Shown here: one piece after another, positions 1 to 7,713 of the stretch
How positions within the stretch are numbered: position 1 is the first letter of the stretch
How the letters are laid out: each line of letters opens with the position of its first letter
Assembly (NCBI GenBank): GCA_964390305.1
Contig: CAYMHT010000065.1
Span: forward strand, 1 to 14,530
Direction: 5' to 3'
DNA: 14,530 nt
Source: SKLM01 sp964390305
Lineage (GTDB): Bacteria > Chloroflexota > Anaerolineae > B4-G1
Notes under the pieces: model-generated
The model's input: the letters and a program-made list of their open reading frames with translations, nothing else
The model's database searches: none
Told to the model about the DNA's origin: nothing
Position numbers and translations under genes: made by a program

Positions 1-305
1 TAGCATAGCCACCGTTTGGCGACCGTTTCACGAAGCGTTTGATCCCCGCGGAACGCGCTCTCTGAGCTGTCCGTACACCCGGGAGGTGTGGCCGCTCGGG
101 GATGTACCCGTGCAGGGTCAGATGAGTTGGCAGCTATGCGTTCATTGCGGCATCAAGGGGTCTGCTACCAGTTGGGGTAAGTCCAGGGGGTGCTGCTGGC
201 GCTGACCTAGGGAGGCTGGAGGCGCAATCTGCGGCGGGTGTCCGCGGTCCCGCGGTCGCGCTCACCCCCGCGAGCGGCCCCCACTCCCACGACGAAGTTC
301 ATCCT
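1..305. other. No gene recognised; downstream flank of the BTAD regulator
   Basis: I see no convincing coding frame, RNA gene or repeat here. Two adjacent CCGCGG palindromes near 243-256 and a short CGCTC...GAGCG hairpin near 260-277 lie just past the regulator's stop. There is no T-tract, so I do not call a terminator. Confidence 0.5.
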
Positions 306-2414
306 CTAGTCAGTGCCGGTGCTCCGCTCCGTCAGCGTCGAAGCCCGCTCCTCATAGCGCGCAGCCTCCTCCTCAGCGTGCATTCTCCTGGCCACTTCGG
401 CCGCACGCTGGTAGTACTCAATCGCCTCCTCCGGTTCATCAGCTCGCTCGTAGTGAGCCGCAATTCGCCCGGCCACCGCGTCTACGTCGCCGGCGTAGAC
501 GCGCTCCAGAGCCCCGCCCGCGCGCCGATGCAGCATCCGCCGCCGGGCTTCGCTCAGCTCGGCAACCAGTACCTCACGCAGCTTGTCGTGGCTGAAGTCG
601 TAGGCATCTTCGCCCTGCTCGCGCACGATGCGCCGGTGCCAGAGCTCGTCCAACCCCTGAACGAGCCTCTCCTCCCCAGCGTCGCTCGCCTCGCGCAGGA
701 TATCGAACGTGAATTCGCGCCCGATCACCGCGGCCACTTCGGCCAATGAACGAGACAGAGGTGAGAGCTGCGCGATCCGCGCCGTCAGGGCTTCCTTCAT
801 ACGCGACGGAAGTGGCCGGGGGAGGCAGACTCTGCCGCCGGAGGGGAGCTCTCGAACCTCTTCCGGAAGCCGCCCTCTTACCGTCTCTACAATAAACAGA
901 GGATTGCCCTCGGTCTCCGCGCATAAGCATTCCACCAGAGCGGGATCGAGCTCGCGACCCGCTATGTCCTCCGCCAGGGTCCGCGTCTCGCTCCTGCTGA
1001 GACGATCCAGCTCGATCTCGCTCAACTGATCATCGTGCCGCAGAGCATGGACCAGCGATGACAGCGGATGGTCGTCTCCAATCTGATCGGCCCGATAGGT
1101 GCCGACCACCAACAGCGGCGCCCGTTGATCGAACCGGACGAGGTAGTGGAGCCACTCAAGCGTCCCACGATCACACCATTGAAGCGCGTCGACAAATAGC
1201 AGCAGTGGTCCATCCTCCCCCAGGATGGCGCGCGCCATCGCTTCGAAGAATCGGCGCCGCTGCCAGGGCTCGGCAATCGGACCCGGCTCAGGCAGATCGG
1301 GCTGGTCGATCCGCAGTTCGGGCAGCAGGCGCGACAGCTCGGAGCGCCAAACCCGCTCCAGTGCCGGCACTGGGCGAGTGCGCAGCCAGCTGGCTACGGG
1401 CGCGTAGGCCAGTTCCCCCTCTGCCTCGTAACAGCGGGCGGTGGCGGTGGCGATTCCCTGACGTGCAGCCCACTGCACTAGCTCCTCCGCCAGCCTCGTC
1501 TTGCCAATCCCCGCCTCGCCCGAAATCAGCACCACGTGCGCTCGACCACCGGCCGCCCGCCGCCAGGCGTGCCGCAGCTGGGTCCACGCGGCCTGCCGTC
1601 CCACCAGTCGGGATGAAGCACCCGTGCGGCGAGCCCGGGCTCGAGGGGGTGTGGGGGTCTCTTCGACCGCCAGCAACCGCTCGTACATCTCGCGCGTCGC
1701 GGGGTTCGGCTCCACACCCAGCTCCTGCTCCAGAATCGTGGCGCATCGGTGATACGTGCGAAGGGCACCGGCACGATCGCCGACCAGGGCCTGCAGGCGC
1801 ATAAGGCGGCGATAGGAGGTCTCGCGAAGGGCGTCCTCACGCACTAGGCGTCGGGCGTGACTGATCGCCGCACGGTAATCTTGTTGGTCCTCCAATAGCT
1901 GTATCAGGCGGTCCAAAGCGCGCTCGAAGGCCTCGCGCAGACGCTGGCGCTCAGACGCGATCCAGTCCTCATACGAGCCAGGCAGCAGATCACCCCCGTA
2001 GATGCTGACTGCCTGTTCCAAGGCCTCCTGTGCTTCGACTCGGTCGCCCGCTTCGTCAGCCCGATCCAGCGTCTCCTCGAACTTGGCAACGTCGAACTCG
2101 AACGGGCTTTCACCACGCCACTGCAGCCAGCTGCGCTCGATGCGGATGAATTGGTCGGCCTCTGTCAGGCTGTGTCGAAGGCGGTACAACAGATTCCGCA
2201 GGTTGGTCAGGGCTTGCTCCTCCGGCGAATCCGGCCAGAAGAGAAAGGCAACCCGATGGCGTGACTGAGGCGCATCGCGATGAAGCAGGAGATAGGCTAG
2301 CAAGGACTGCAGACGGGGTGCGTCCACGATGGCCAGTGGCCTATCGCCGTGGGTGAGTCGAAACCCGCCCAACATTTCGATGTGCAGGGTCGGTGGATGA
2401 GGTTCGTGATCCAT
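306..2414 (-). CDS. BTAD-domain transcriptional regulator with AAA/NACHT-like ATPase (SARP/AfsR-like)
   Basis: This is a predicted cytoplasmic DNA-binding regulator of 702 residues. Residues about 10-100 resemble the winged-helix domain of SARP proteins (LGGFRL, LLAYLLLHRD, NLRNLLYRLRHSL). Residues about 106-250 are a BTAD helical domain (YGGDLLPGSYEDWIASERQRL, then ELGVEPNPATREMYERLL). A P-loop ATPase follows, with Walker A GEAGIGKT at 299-306 and Walker B-like LLLFVDALQWCD around 404-415. The tail (about 630-690) contains a TPR-like helical pair. Relatives often carry a long TPR array after the ATPase, and this protein stops soon after one such unit. The ATG is preceded by GGAGG at 7 nt and by a promoter with a perfect TTGACA. 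It is probably transcribed alone. The target genes and the signal sensed are unknown; the pentose phosphate genes upstream are only a positional suggestion. Confidence 0.88.
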   Translation of the reverse strand: MDHEPHPPTLHIEMLGGFRLTHGDRPLAIVDAPRLQSLLAYLLLHRDAPQSRHRVAFLFWPDSPEEQALTNLRNLLYRLRHSLTEADQFIRIERSWLQWRGESPFEFDVAKFEETLDRADEAGDRVEAQEALEQAVSIYGGDLLPGSYEDWIASERQRLREAFERALDRLIQLLEDQQDYRAAISHARRLVREDALRETSYRRLMRLQALVGDRAGALRTYHRCATILEQELGVEPNPATREMYERLLAVEETPTPPRARARRTGASSRLVGRQAAWTQLRHAWRRAAGGRAHVVLISGEAGIGKTRLAEELVQWAARQGIATATARCYEAEGELAYAPVASWLRTRPVPALERVWRSELSRLLPELRIDQPDLPEPGPIAEPWQRRRFFEAMARAILGEDGPLLLFVDALQWCDRGTLEWLHYLVRFDQRAPLLVVGTYRADQIGDDHPLSSLVHALRHDDQLSEIELDRLSRSETRTLAEDIAGRELDPALVECLCAETEGNPLFIVETVRGRLPEEVRELPSGGRVCLPRPLPSRMKEALTARIAQLSPLSRSLAEVAAVIGREFTFDILREASDAGEERLVQGLDELWHRRIVREQGEDAYDFSHDKLREVLVAELSEARRRMLHRRAGGALERVYAGDVDAVAGRIAAHYERADEPEEAIEYYQRAAEVARRMHAEEEAARYEERASTLTERSTGTD

Positions 2415-2452
2415 AGACGACCTCCGTCAGCGGGGATCCACCCTGCGGCCAG

Positions 2453-2480
2453 AGGGTACCCCAGCCTTCAAGCCTGTCAA
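2453..2480 (-). promoter_or_regulatory. Sigma-70-type promoter for the BTAD regulator
   Basis: Reading the minus strand, a perfect TTGACA (-35, 2480-2475) is followed by a 16-nt spacer and TACCCT (-10, 2458-2453). The expected start near 2446 leaves a leader of about 30 nt that contains the GGAGG ribosome-binding site. The -10 is weak but of a kind common in GC-rich genomes. Confidence 0.55.
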
Positions 2481-2590
2481 CTCCTTAGTCGGAAGACCGC
2501 CAGTGCCTGCGCGCCGTCCGGGCTAGCCCGACCAGAACACGTTGCGGCGACCCAGAGCCGCTTGCTTCGTCCGACGACCCTTTCTCGAGC

Positions 2591-3253
2591 CTACGCCGAT
2601 GCGACGCTGGACCGCAGCGCCGTCACGTTGTCCGTCACCGGCGCCCGGTCGTTGTAGATGCTCGACCCGGAGACAAACATGGTAGCACCAGCCTCGACTA
2701 CCAGCGGTGCAGTAGTCGTATCGATGCCGCCATCCACGCCGATAGGCACGTCTAGTCCCCGCTCACCCAGCATGAGCTTCAAGCGGCGGATCTTGTCCAG
2801 CTGACCATGCAGAAACGCCTGACCGCCCCAGCCAGGGTCGACGGTCATCACCTGGATCAAGTCCGTCAGATCGAGGACTTCTTCTAGAACGGCGGGGGGC
2901 GTACCTGGATTGATGCTCACGCCAGCCTCGATACCCAGTTCGCGGATAGTCTGGAGCACATGGTGAAGGTGAGGCGTCGCCTCCTGGTGCACGATGATAC
3001 GGTCGGCGCCAGCCTCGGCAAAAGCCTCGATGTGGCGCTCCGGCTCGACGATCATCAAATGAACGTCCAGAGGGAGATCGACAAGCGGGCGCAACGACCG
3101 CACCACGCCCGGTCCGAACGTGATATTGGGCACAAACCGCCCGTCCATCACGTCAATCTGGACCGCGTCGACCCCAGCACCTTCGGCCTCCCGGGTCTGC
3201 TCGCCCAGGCGCGCATAATCAGCGGATAGAATAGAGGCTTCGATTGAGATCAT
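2591..3253 (-). CDS. rpe: Ribulose-phosphate 3-epimerase
   Basis: It interconverts D-ribulose 5-phosphate and D-xylulose 5-phosphate in the cytosolic pentose phosphate pathway. The 220-residue protein is a full-length (beta/alpha)8 barrel. Visible motifs are ASILSAD (residues 6-12), the metal-site and catalytic stretch IDVMDGRFVPN with Asp34 and Asp37, His65 in DVHLM, MTVDPGWGGQ at 136-145, and the second catalytic Asp174 in VDGGI. I chose the ATG at 3253 because AAGGGG lies 7 nt upstream. An in-frame TTG five codons earlier would fall at or before that site. It follows rpiA by 85 nt on the same strand and is probably the last gene of the cluster. All key residues are present. Confidence 0.95.
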   Translation of the reverse strand: MISIEASILSADYARLGEQTREAEGAGVDAVQIDVMDGRFVPNITFGPGVVRSLRPLVDLPLDVHLMIVEPERHIEAFAEAGADRIIVHQEATPHLHHVLQTIRELGIEAGVSINPGTPPAVLEEVLDLTDLIQVMTVDPGWGGQAFLHGQLDKIRRLKLMLGERGLDVPIGVDGGIDTTTAPLVVEAGATMFVSGSSIYNDRAPVTDNVTALRSSVASA

Positions 3254-3338
3254 CCCGTTCCCCTTCAAGCATTGTCGTGAGTGTCTTCCCTTTCCTGTCG
3301 CAGCAGCCGAAGGTCGACTGCCGGATCACCCGTGGGGC

Positions 3339-4094
3339 CTACCTGCCGTCACGCAAAGTTGCGGCGTCCTGACGGAACCGGCGCCTGCTCCCGGCCCCGC
3401 CCTGTCTCTGACGATGCTCGGTGCCATCCTCGGTGCCCACGATGACGTCCGACGCCAGCCCGAGGAACAGCCCGTGTCCCACGATCCCCGCTCGCCGTTC
3501 CAGGTGCGAGGCCAACTCCTCCGGATTCGATATGGCGCCGAAGTCGCAATCCAGGATTAGGTTTCCCTGGTCTGTCTTGAAGGGAGAACCATCCTCCATG
3601 TGGCGCAGGGTAACCCGCGCCCCAAGAGACTCCAGGAACATCTCCTGAGGACGTCGACCAAAGGGCGTCACCTCCACCGGCACCGCCCACTGGATACCCA
3701 GGGTCGGCGAGAGCTTGGTATGATCGACCACGATGACTTCCCGTCGCGTGGCCTGCGCCACGATCTTCTCCCTCAAGAGGGCACCGCCACCGCCCTTGAT
3801 CAAGTTAAGCCCATCGTCGACCTCATCGGCGCCGTCGATGGTCACATCGATGACCGGGTGGTCGTTCAACGTGGTGAGAGGGATGCCCAGATTCCGCGCG
3901 TCGTGCTCGACCCGCGTCGAGGTCGGAATGCCTAAGATATCCCGAAGCTTGTCCTCGCGGAGCAGCCGCCCGATACGGCGCAGGGCGAATATGGTCGTGC
4001 TGCCGTGTCCCAAGCCGACGATCATGCCGGATTCCACGAAGTCGACGGCTCGTTCACCGGCTTCGCGTTTAAGTTCCACGATTCTCACGTTCAC
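3339..4094 (-). CDS. rpiA: Ribose-5-phosphate isomerase A
   Basis: It interconverts ribose 5-phosphate and ribulose 5-phosphate, supplying the substrate for the adjacent Rpe. Motifs in the 251-residue product are GLGHGST at 27-33 (most family members have GTGST, so Thr is replaced by His), the catalytic TIDGADEVD around 85-93, KGGGGALLREK at 100-110, and VTPFG near 142. The family core ends near residue 230 (HGLFLGLASDVIVG). The last 20 residues are a basic, low-similarity tail, which may be an extension or a small 3' frameshift. The start is GTG, preceded by AGGAGGAG. It overlaps the stop of the upstream tal-pgi frame as GTGA, the arrangement typical of translational coupling. Confidence 0.94.
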   Translation of the reverse strand: MNVRIVELKREAGERAVDFVESGMIVGLGHGSTTIFALRRIGRLLREDKLRDILGIPTSTRVEHDARNLGIPLTTLNDHPVIDVTIDGADEVDDGLNLIKGGGGALLREKIVAQATRREVIVVDHTKLSPTLGIQWAVPVEVTPFGRRPQEMFLESLGARVTLRHMEDGSPFKTDQGNLILDCDFGAISNPEELASHLERRAGIVGHGLFLGLASDVIVGTEDGTEHRQRQGGAGSRRRFRQDAATLRDGR

Positions 4095-4793
4095 TCCTCC
4101 TCCGCCAGGCGCTCCAACCCGTCGATCACGTTCTCGCCGAGGTCGAAGCCGACCACACGCCGCCCAGCCTCCTCCATAGCTCGCCGGTCCCCGAGAGCCT
4201 GCGCTCTCTCCAGCACACCAAAGGTGATCCCCGACTCGGGAGATCCGGCTTCATCAGGGATCTCCGCATCGCGAGCGACATCCGCGGTCAGCTGGACGAA
4301 TAGCCCTTTCCCAGCGTCGCCCTTGTAGAGCTGCCCGATCGAATGGAGGAAGCTGGGCCCGTAGCCCACGGTGGTCGCCAGCTTATACCGATCCCGAAGC
4401 TTCGTGCGTAACGCCAGAAGTGCCGCATCGCTCCGCCGAGTCGGCTGCACGTAGGCCTGCAGGGCGATGTAGCTCCAAACGTCCTGCGAAACACCTCGGC
4501 AGCGCAGCTGGAGCCAGCATGCCCAGCAGCACAGCTTGGGTATGCCCATCGTCGCGCACCTCCTCGACNNNNNNNNNNNNNNNNNNNNNNNNNNNNNNNN
4601 NNNNNNNNNNNNNNNNNNNNNNNNNNNNNNNNNNNNNNNNNNNNNNNNNNNNNNNNNNNNNNNNNNNNCTCCTCGACACGCTCTGTCATGTCCGAGACCG
4701 CTTGGCAAACTTCTCGACGCCCTCCTCCAGCGGCTCGTCGGCGACACGATCAAGGTCAATGCCCAGGTCGGCCAGCTGGTGCAGCTTCGTCAT
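4091..4793 (-). pseudogene. Gutted bifunctional transaldolase / glucose-6-phosphate isomerase gene (tal-pgi), interrupted by an N gap
   Basis: Intact Tal-Pgi fusions have roughly 950 residues; only ordered scraps remain here. After GGAGG and an ATG at 4793, the frame begins MTKLHQLAD, like a transaldolase N-terminus. It passes at once into LGIDLDRV...LEEGVEKFAK (to 4701), which resembles the transaldolase C-terminus, so the catalytic barrel is missing. A frame change leads to VSDMTERVEE, the gap, then VRDDGHTQAVLLGM (to 4518). A one-base shift follows, then GSSCAAEVFRRTFG (to 4474), matching the Pgi GMGGSSLAPEV region. Another jump reaches YIALQAY at 4471 and the Pgi C-terminus, including GYGPSFLHSIGQLYKGD. 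That motif departs from the usual GYGPRFLHSTGQLHKG. The product as written cannot be a working enzyme. Its stop overlaps rpiA as GTGA, and the AhpD-like gene ends 16 nt upstream. An assembly error is a real alternative to gene decay. Confidence 0.75.
4569..4668. other. Assembly gap (100 N) inside tal-pgi
   Basis: The run is exactly 100 N, a conventional placeholder rather than a measured length. The base string before it ends in CTCCTCGAC and the string after it begins with the same nine bases. Merging on that overlap keeps the Val-Glu-Glu codons in frame on the minus strand. Confidence 0.95.
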
Positions 4794-4809
4794 CGTCGTA
4801 CCTCCATTC

Positions 4810-5361
4810 CTACGCCCAGTAATCCTCAAGCGTCACGCCCAGCCCACTGGCCATGCGAGTCACGAAGGCGAAATACGCCGTGATCTGTGCCACGTCGAGG
4901 ATGGCGCGATCGGAGAAGCCAGACTCACGCAGCGCTTCGACGTGGTCCCGGGCGACGGCCGAGGGCATCCGCGTCAGCTCCGCCACGTAGTCTAGCATCA
5001 CGCGATCCGCATCCCGCAGCGGGGCCTGCGTGTAATCCTCCCAGAGCTGGGCCACCAGCGCCGCATCGTCAACAAGGCGACGGAGAGACTCCCCGTGATG
5101 GGTCATTCAGTAGAGACACTGATTCAGCGCTGCCACCACCACGCCGATCATCTCCCGCTGGTAGCGCCTCAGGGCCGAGGGCCCGAACATCAGCGTGCGA
5201 TACAGGACGCGATGGGCAAGCATCGAGCGCGGATGGAGGCTGTGCACCTTCATAATATGCGCCACGCGCCCGGTCGCCGGATCGGCACACTCGGCATAGG
5301 CCCTGGCGAGTTCACCGCTGGCTTCTTCCTCGTCTACCGTCGAGATCCAGGCTGGCTCCAT
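4810..5361 (-). CDS. AhpD-like peroxidase-related protein, predicted selenoprotein with in-frame TGA at the catalytic CxxC
   Basis: Read through one TGA (5109-5107), this is a 183-residue protein of the carboxymuconolactone decarboxylase/AhpD fold, peroxidase-related subfamily, of usual length. The N-terminal half has MEPAWISTVDEEEASGEL and GRVAHIMKVHSLHP. The active site reads E70-MIGVVVAALNQ-C82-L-Y-[TGA85]-M-T-H88-H89. In AhpD the relay is Glu, then Cys at +12, Cys at +15 and His at +19, and the spacing here is identical with TGA replacing the second, peroxidatic cysteine. The C-terminal half (YVAELTRMPSAV, LRESGFSDRAILDVAQITAYFAFV, GLGV) continues the family in the same frame. The ATG at 5361 has AGGAG 6 nt upstream. 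The ATG right after the TGA has no ribosome-binding site. A hairpin fitting a bacterial SECIS follows the TGA. Its expected role is thiol/selenol-dependent hydroperoxide reduction in the cytosol. The alternative is a TGC/TGT to TGA nonsense mutation or base-call error. No sel genes are in the window. Confidence 0.72.
5080..5109 (-). promoter_or_regulatory. Candidate bacterial SECIS element with recoded TGA
   Basis: The TGA occupies 5109-5107. Ten nucleotides later ACGGGGAGTCTCTCCGT (5096-5080) can fold into a 7-bp stem (one G-U pair) with the apical loop GUC. The loop begins 17 nt after the TGA and its first base is G. This meets the loose published bacterial SECIS rule: a small loop, G in its first two bases, about 16-37 nt from the UGA. 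The loop also recalls the GGUCU loop of E. coli fdhF. Short hairpins are common in GC-rich coding DNA, so this supports the Sec reading but does not prove it. Confidence 0.5.
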
Positions 5362-5437
5362 TAGATCTCCTATTCGCTGCGAGAGCCCGCTCTCCAGGGC
5401 AGCCGTTCCACCCACCTTGAGCGCTGCTCGACAGACC

Positions 5438-6217
5438 TCAGGTCTCCAACCGTATCCAATACCGTTCGGGGCACGGCCACTCAAACGAGAGGCCCAGAGC
5501 GCCGTACACTCCCGTAGGAATGCCGATGTCGGCCAGATGAAGTTCGCCGGGAATGCCCCTCAGCCCAGTCTTGGGCAGGGCCAGGGTCAGCGTCCGTTCC
5601 GGCCGCACCACCGCTCCCGGTGTCTCTCCTGTTGTGGCGTCAAGGCCCGAGGGGAGATCCAAGGCGAGCACGCGCACCGCGTGTCTGTTGCATAGGTCGA
5701 TCAAAGCGGCCACCCGTCCCCGTGGGGCGCCACGAAGGCTATACCCAACGAGCGCGTCCACGACAAGCTGCGAGCGGCGCAACACCGCATCGGCGCGCGC
5801 CAAGTCGACCGGCTCCAAGCCTGCCCGGCGCAAAATCCGCAGCTGACTGGCTGCGGCACCCGTCAGCTCCGACGGCTGCTTACTCAGCAACACCCTGACT
5901 TGAAACCCGTGGTTGTGGAGATGCCGGGCAGAGCACAGCCCGCCGCCCCCGTTGCCACCTGAGCCGGCCAAGATGGTCAATTGAGTGTTTCGACCCGGCC
6001 TCTTGGCCGAATCCAACGCAGGCTGCCGCCCGGCACCTCCCAACCCAAGCATGTCCAATGCGTTCAACGCCAGGCTGCGACCGGCGTTCTCCATCATCTG
6101 GAGCATACTCAGGCCGAACTCCTCCACAGCGACCCGGTCCACCTCCCGCATCTGGTCGGCGGTCACGGTAGGCACAGGTACACCGCGGCTCGTACGGAAG
6201 GTCACCCCAATCTCCAT
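5438..6217 (-). CDS. nnrE: NAD(P)H-hydrate epimerase (YjeF N-terminal domain)
   Basis: It is predicted to epimerise the R and S forms of damaged NAD(P)H hydrates so that a dehydratase can repair them. The 259-residue protein carries only the epimerase domain; no NnrD kinase-like dehydratase domain follows. Motifs are VTADQMREVDRVAVEEFGLS, MENAGRSLA at 42-50, the Rossmann-type loop AGSGGNGGGGLCSARHL at 84-100, DALVGYSLRG at 154-163, and DLPSGLDATTGE from 187. The usual GxGNNGGDG reads GSGGNGGGG here, so the conserved Asp is a Gly. I chose the ATG at 6217, where GGAGG stands 6 nt upstream and family similarity begins; the frame is open for 68 more codons upstream, but these look non-coding. The AhpD-like gene starts 76 nt downstream. 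Confidence 0.88.
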   Translation of the reverse strand: MEIGVTFRTSRGVPVPTVTADQMREVDRVAVEEFGLSMLQMMENAGRSLALNALDMLGLGGAGRQPALDSAKRPGRNTQLTILAGSGGNGGGGLCSARHLHNHGFQVRVLLSKQPSELTGAAASQLRILRRAGLEPVDLARADAVLRRSQLVVDALVGYSLRGAPRGRVAALIDLCNRHAVRVLALDLPSGLDATTGETPGAVVRPERTLTLALPKTGLRGIPGELHLADIGIPTGVYGALGLSFEWPCPERYWIRLET

Positions 6218-6424
6218 CTGCCTCCTCGGTCCACCGTCAGCACCCAGGCGGGTTACCCACGCTCCGCGACTCGGGTGCGCAAGTCGAGCACCACCCACAA
6301 CCCAAGACGCCCTCCACTGCCGTCGTTCAGACCGGAGGGAAGCAGAGTGGCATAGTCTACCGCCAAGCCTCTCGAATTCCTCCCGCCTGCCACCCCCACG
6401 GCGCCCAGCCGGCAGCAGCAATCA

Positions 6425-7281
6425 TCAGTCGAGCAGCGCGAACAGGTTGTTCAGCGACTCGCCCAGCGCCGGATGCGGCAGCATCCCATCCCGGAGCGCC
6501 TTGTACGGCAGGTTCCCCATCATCGCCACCTGGAGCACCGCAGCCAACTCTCCCCCCTCGACGCCTAACACCGCGGCACCGAGGATCCGATCGGTCTCGT
6601 CGTCAACCACAGCTTTCATCACACGACGTCGGCGTCCTCGTGACACAGCACCTGTCCCCTCCGCTGCACGATGGTCACGGCGCTGCCCAAGCGCCGGAAC
6701 ATCTGAGCAGACTCCACGCCGACGTAACCGCCGCCAAGGACCAGCAAGTGGTGCGGCACCTCATCCAGCTCCATGGCCGTGGTGGAATTGAGACTGAGCA
6801 CATCATCCAGGCCGGTGAGGTCGGGCCGCCGCGGTCGCCGACCAGTGTTGATGAAGATTTCGTCCGCGGTCAGATAGCGGGTGGAGCCATCGTTCATGAG
6901 CACCTCTACGGTCTCCGCGTCGGTGAAGCGGCCCTCGCCCATCAACAAGTCCAAGCCCTCCGCGTCCTCCAGACGCCGACGACTGGCCTGACGGAAGGTC
7001 TCGACCATATTCCGTTTGCGCTCCCGGATCCGGGTCATATCAAGGGCAACCGGACCGGTATGGACCCTGAAGTCATTCCCCCGGCGCGCCATATGGGCCA
7101 CACGCGCGCTGGCGATCATTGTCTTGCTCGGAGTGCACCCCCCGTTAACATAGGTGCCCCCTACGTGCTCCCGCTGGATGATGGCCACCTTCCAGCCAGC
7201 CTCGGCCAACGCCATGGCAAGCGGGTTGTTCGCCTCCCCGGCCCCGATCAGGACTGCGTCGTACCGTTCCCTTGTGACCAC
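6425..7281 (-). pseudogene. MerA/Lpd-like FAD-dependent disulfide oxidoreductase, internally deleted
   Basis: The N-terminal 220 residues contain an FAD-binding start (AVLIGAGEANNPLAMALAEAGW), the redox-motif region GGTYVNGGCTPSKTM, INTGRRP near 135-141, and an NAD-binding LGGGYVGVESAQMF. The frame then stops after HEDADVV (TGA, 6622-6620). The last 64 residues of the same family resume one frame over at 6619 (MKAVVDDETDRILGAAVLG...PYKALRDGMLPHPALGESLNNLF). Roughly 170 residues that normally lie between are absent, covering the end of the NAD domain and the start of the dimerisation domain. The first redox Cys is Tyr44 and the third Gly of GxGxxG is Asn18, so even the intact part is unusual. 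AAGGA lies 9 nt before the GTG at 7281; an ATG three codons upstream (7290) directly abuts it. Assembly collapse is an alternative. Confidence 0.75.
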
Positions 7282-7290
7282 AACTACCAT

Positions 7291-7713
7291 TCCTTCTGCG
7301 CGATGTTGGCGTTTACTCGCCCTGACCCATCGACGAGACGCCGCGGTCTGACCACACCCCGGTGCGCGGCGGTCTCAAGCTCGTGCACACCGCACCCAAC
7401 GCACCAACCGACTGATCTGCATCTCCGCGCAAGCAAGCCAACCGACGCAGCATCACATTCGTGGACCTTGCCGGGCTGCCTGACAGCCGGCAGTTGCTCA
7501 ACGACTTCCCAACATCTTAGTCTAGCATAGAAACCCATGGCCAACATACGGGATGGGTTAAAGCAGGCTTTGGGTTCCGTTGCAGAGAGTTGGAATCTCG
7601 TTGGACCGGCCAGCCGCCATAAAGGCCCCGGGACGCAGCTGGCCGTCGTGTGCAAGCCGTCCTTCTGGTCGCTGCTGTCAGCTCGCACCAGATGCGTTTC
7701 CCGCCGAGTCCTC
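7291..7713. other. Gene-poor interval between glk and the MerA-like pseudogene
   Basis: Both strands show open frames, but none has family-like sequence. Those on the plus strand are mainly antisense shadows running into glk. A light AT-rich patch at 7516-7536 (TAGTCT/TAGACT on the two strands) could hold a promoter, though no matching -35 box is convincing. Confidence 0.45.

Noticed and set aside
2500..2590. Hairpins downstream of rpe (CGGGCTAGCCCG and GCGGC...GCCGC)
   Set aside because: Neither is followed by a T-tract, so an intrinsic terminator is not supported.
4810..5106. Separate small gene starting at the ATG right after the TGA (MTHHGESL...)
   Set aside because: It has no ribosome-binding site, lacks the N-terminal half of its family, and continues the upstream frame exactly through the TGA. 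Reading both as one protein explains it better.
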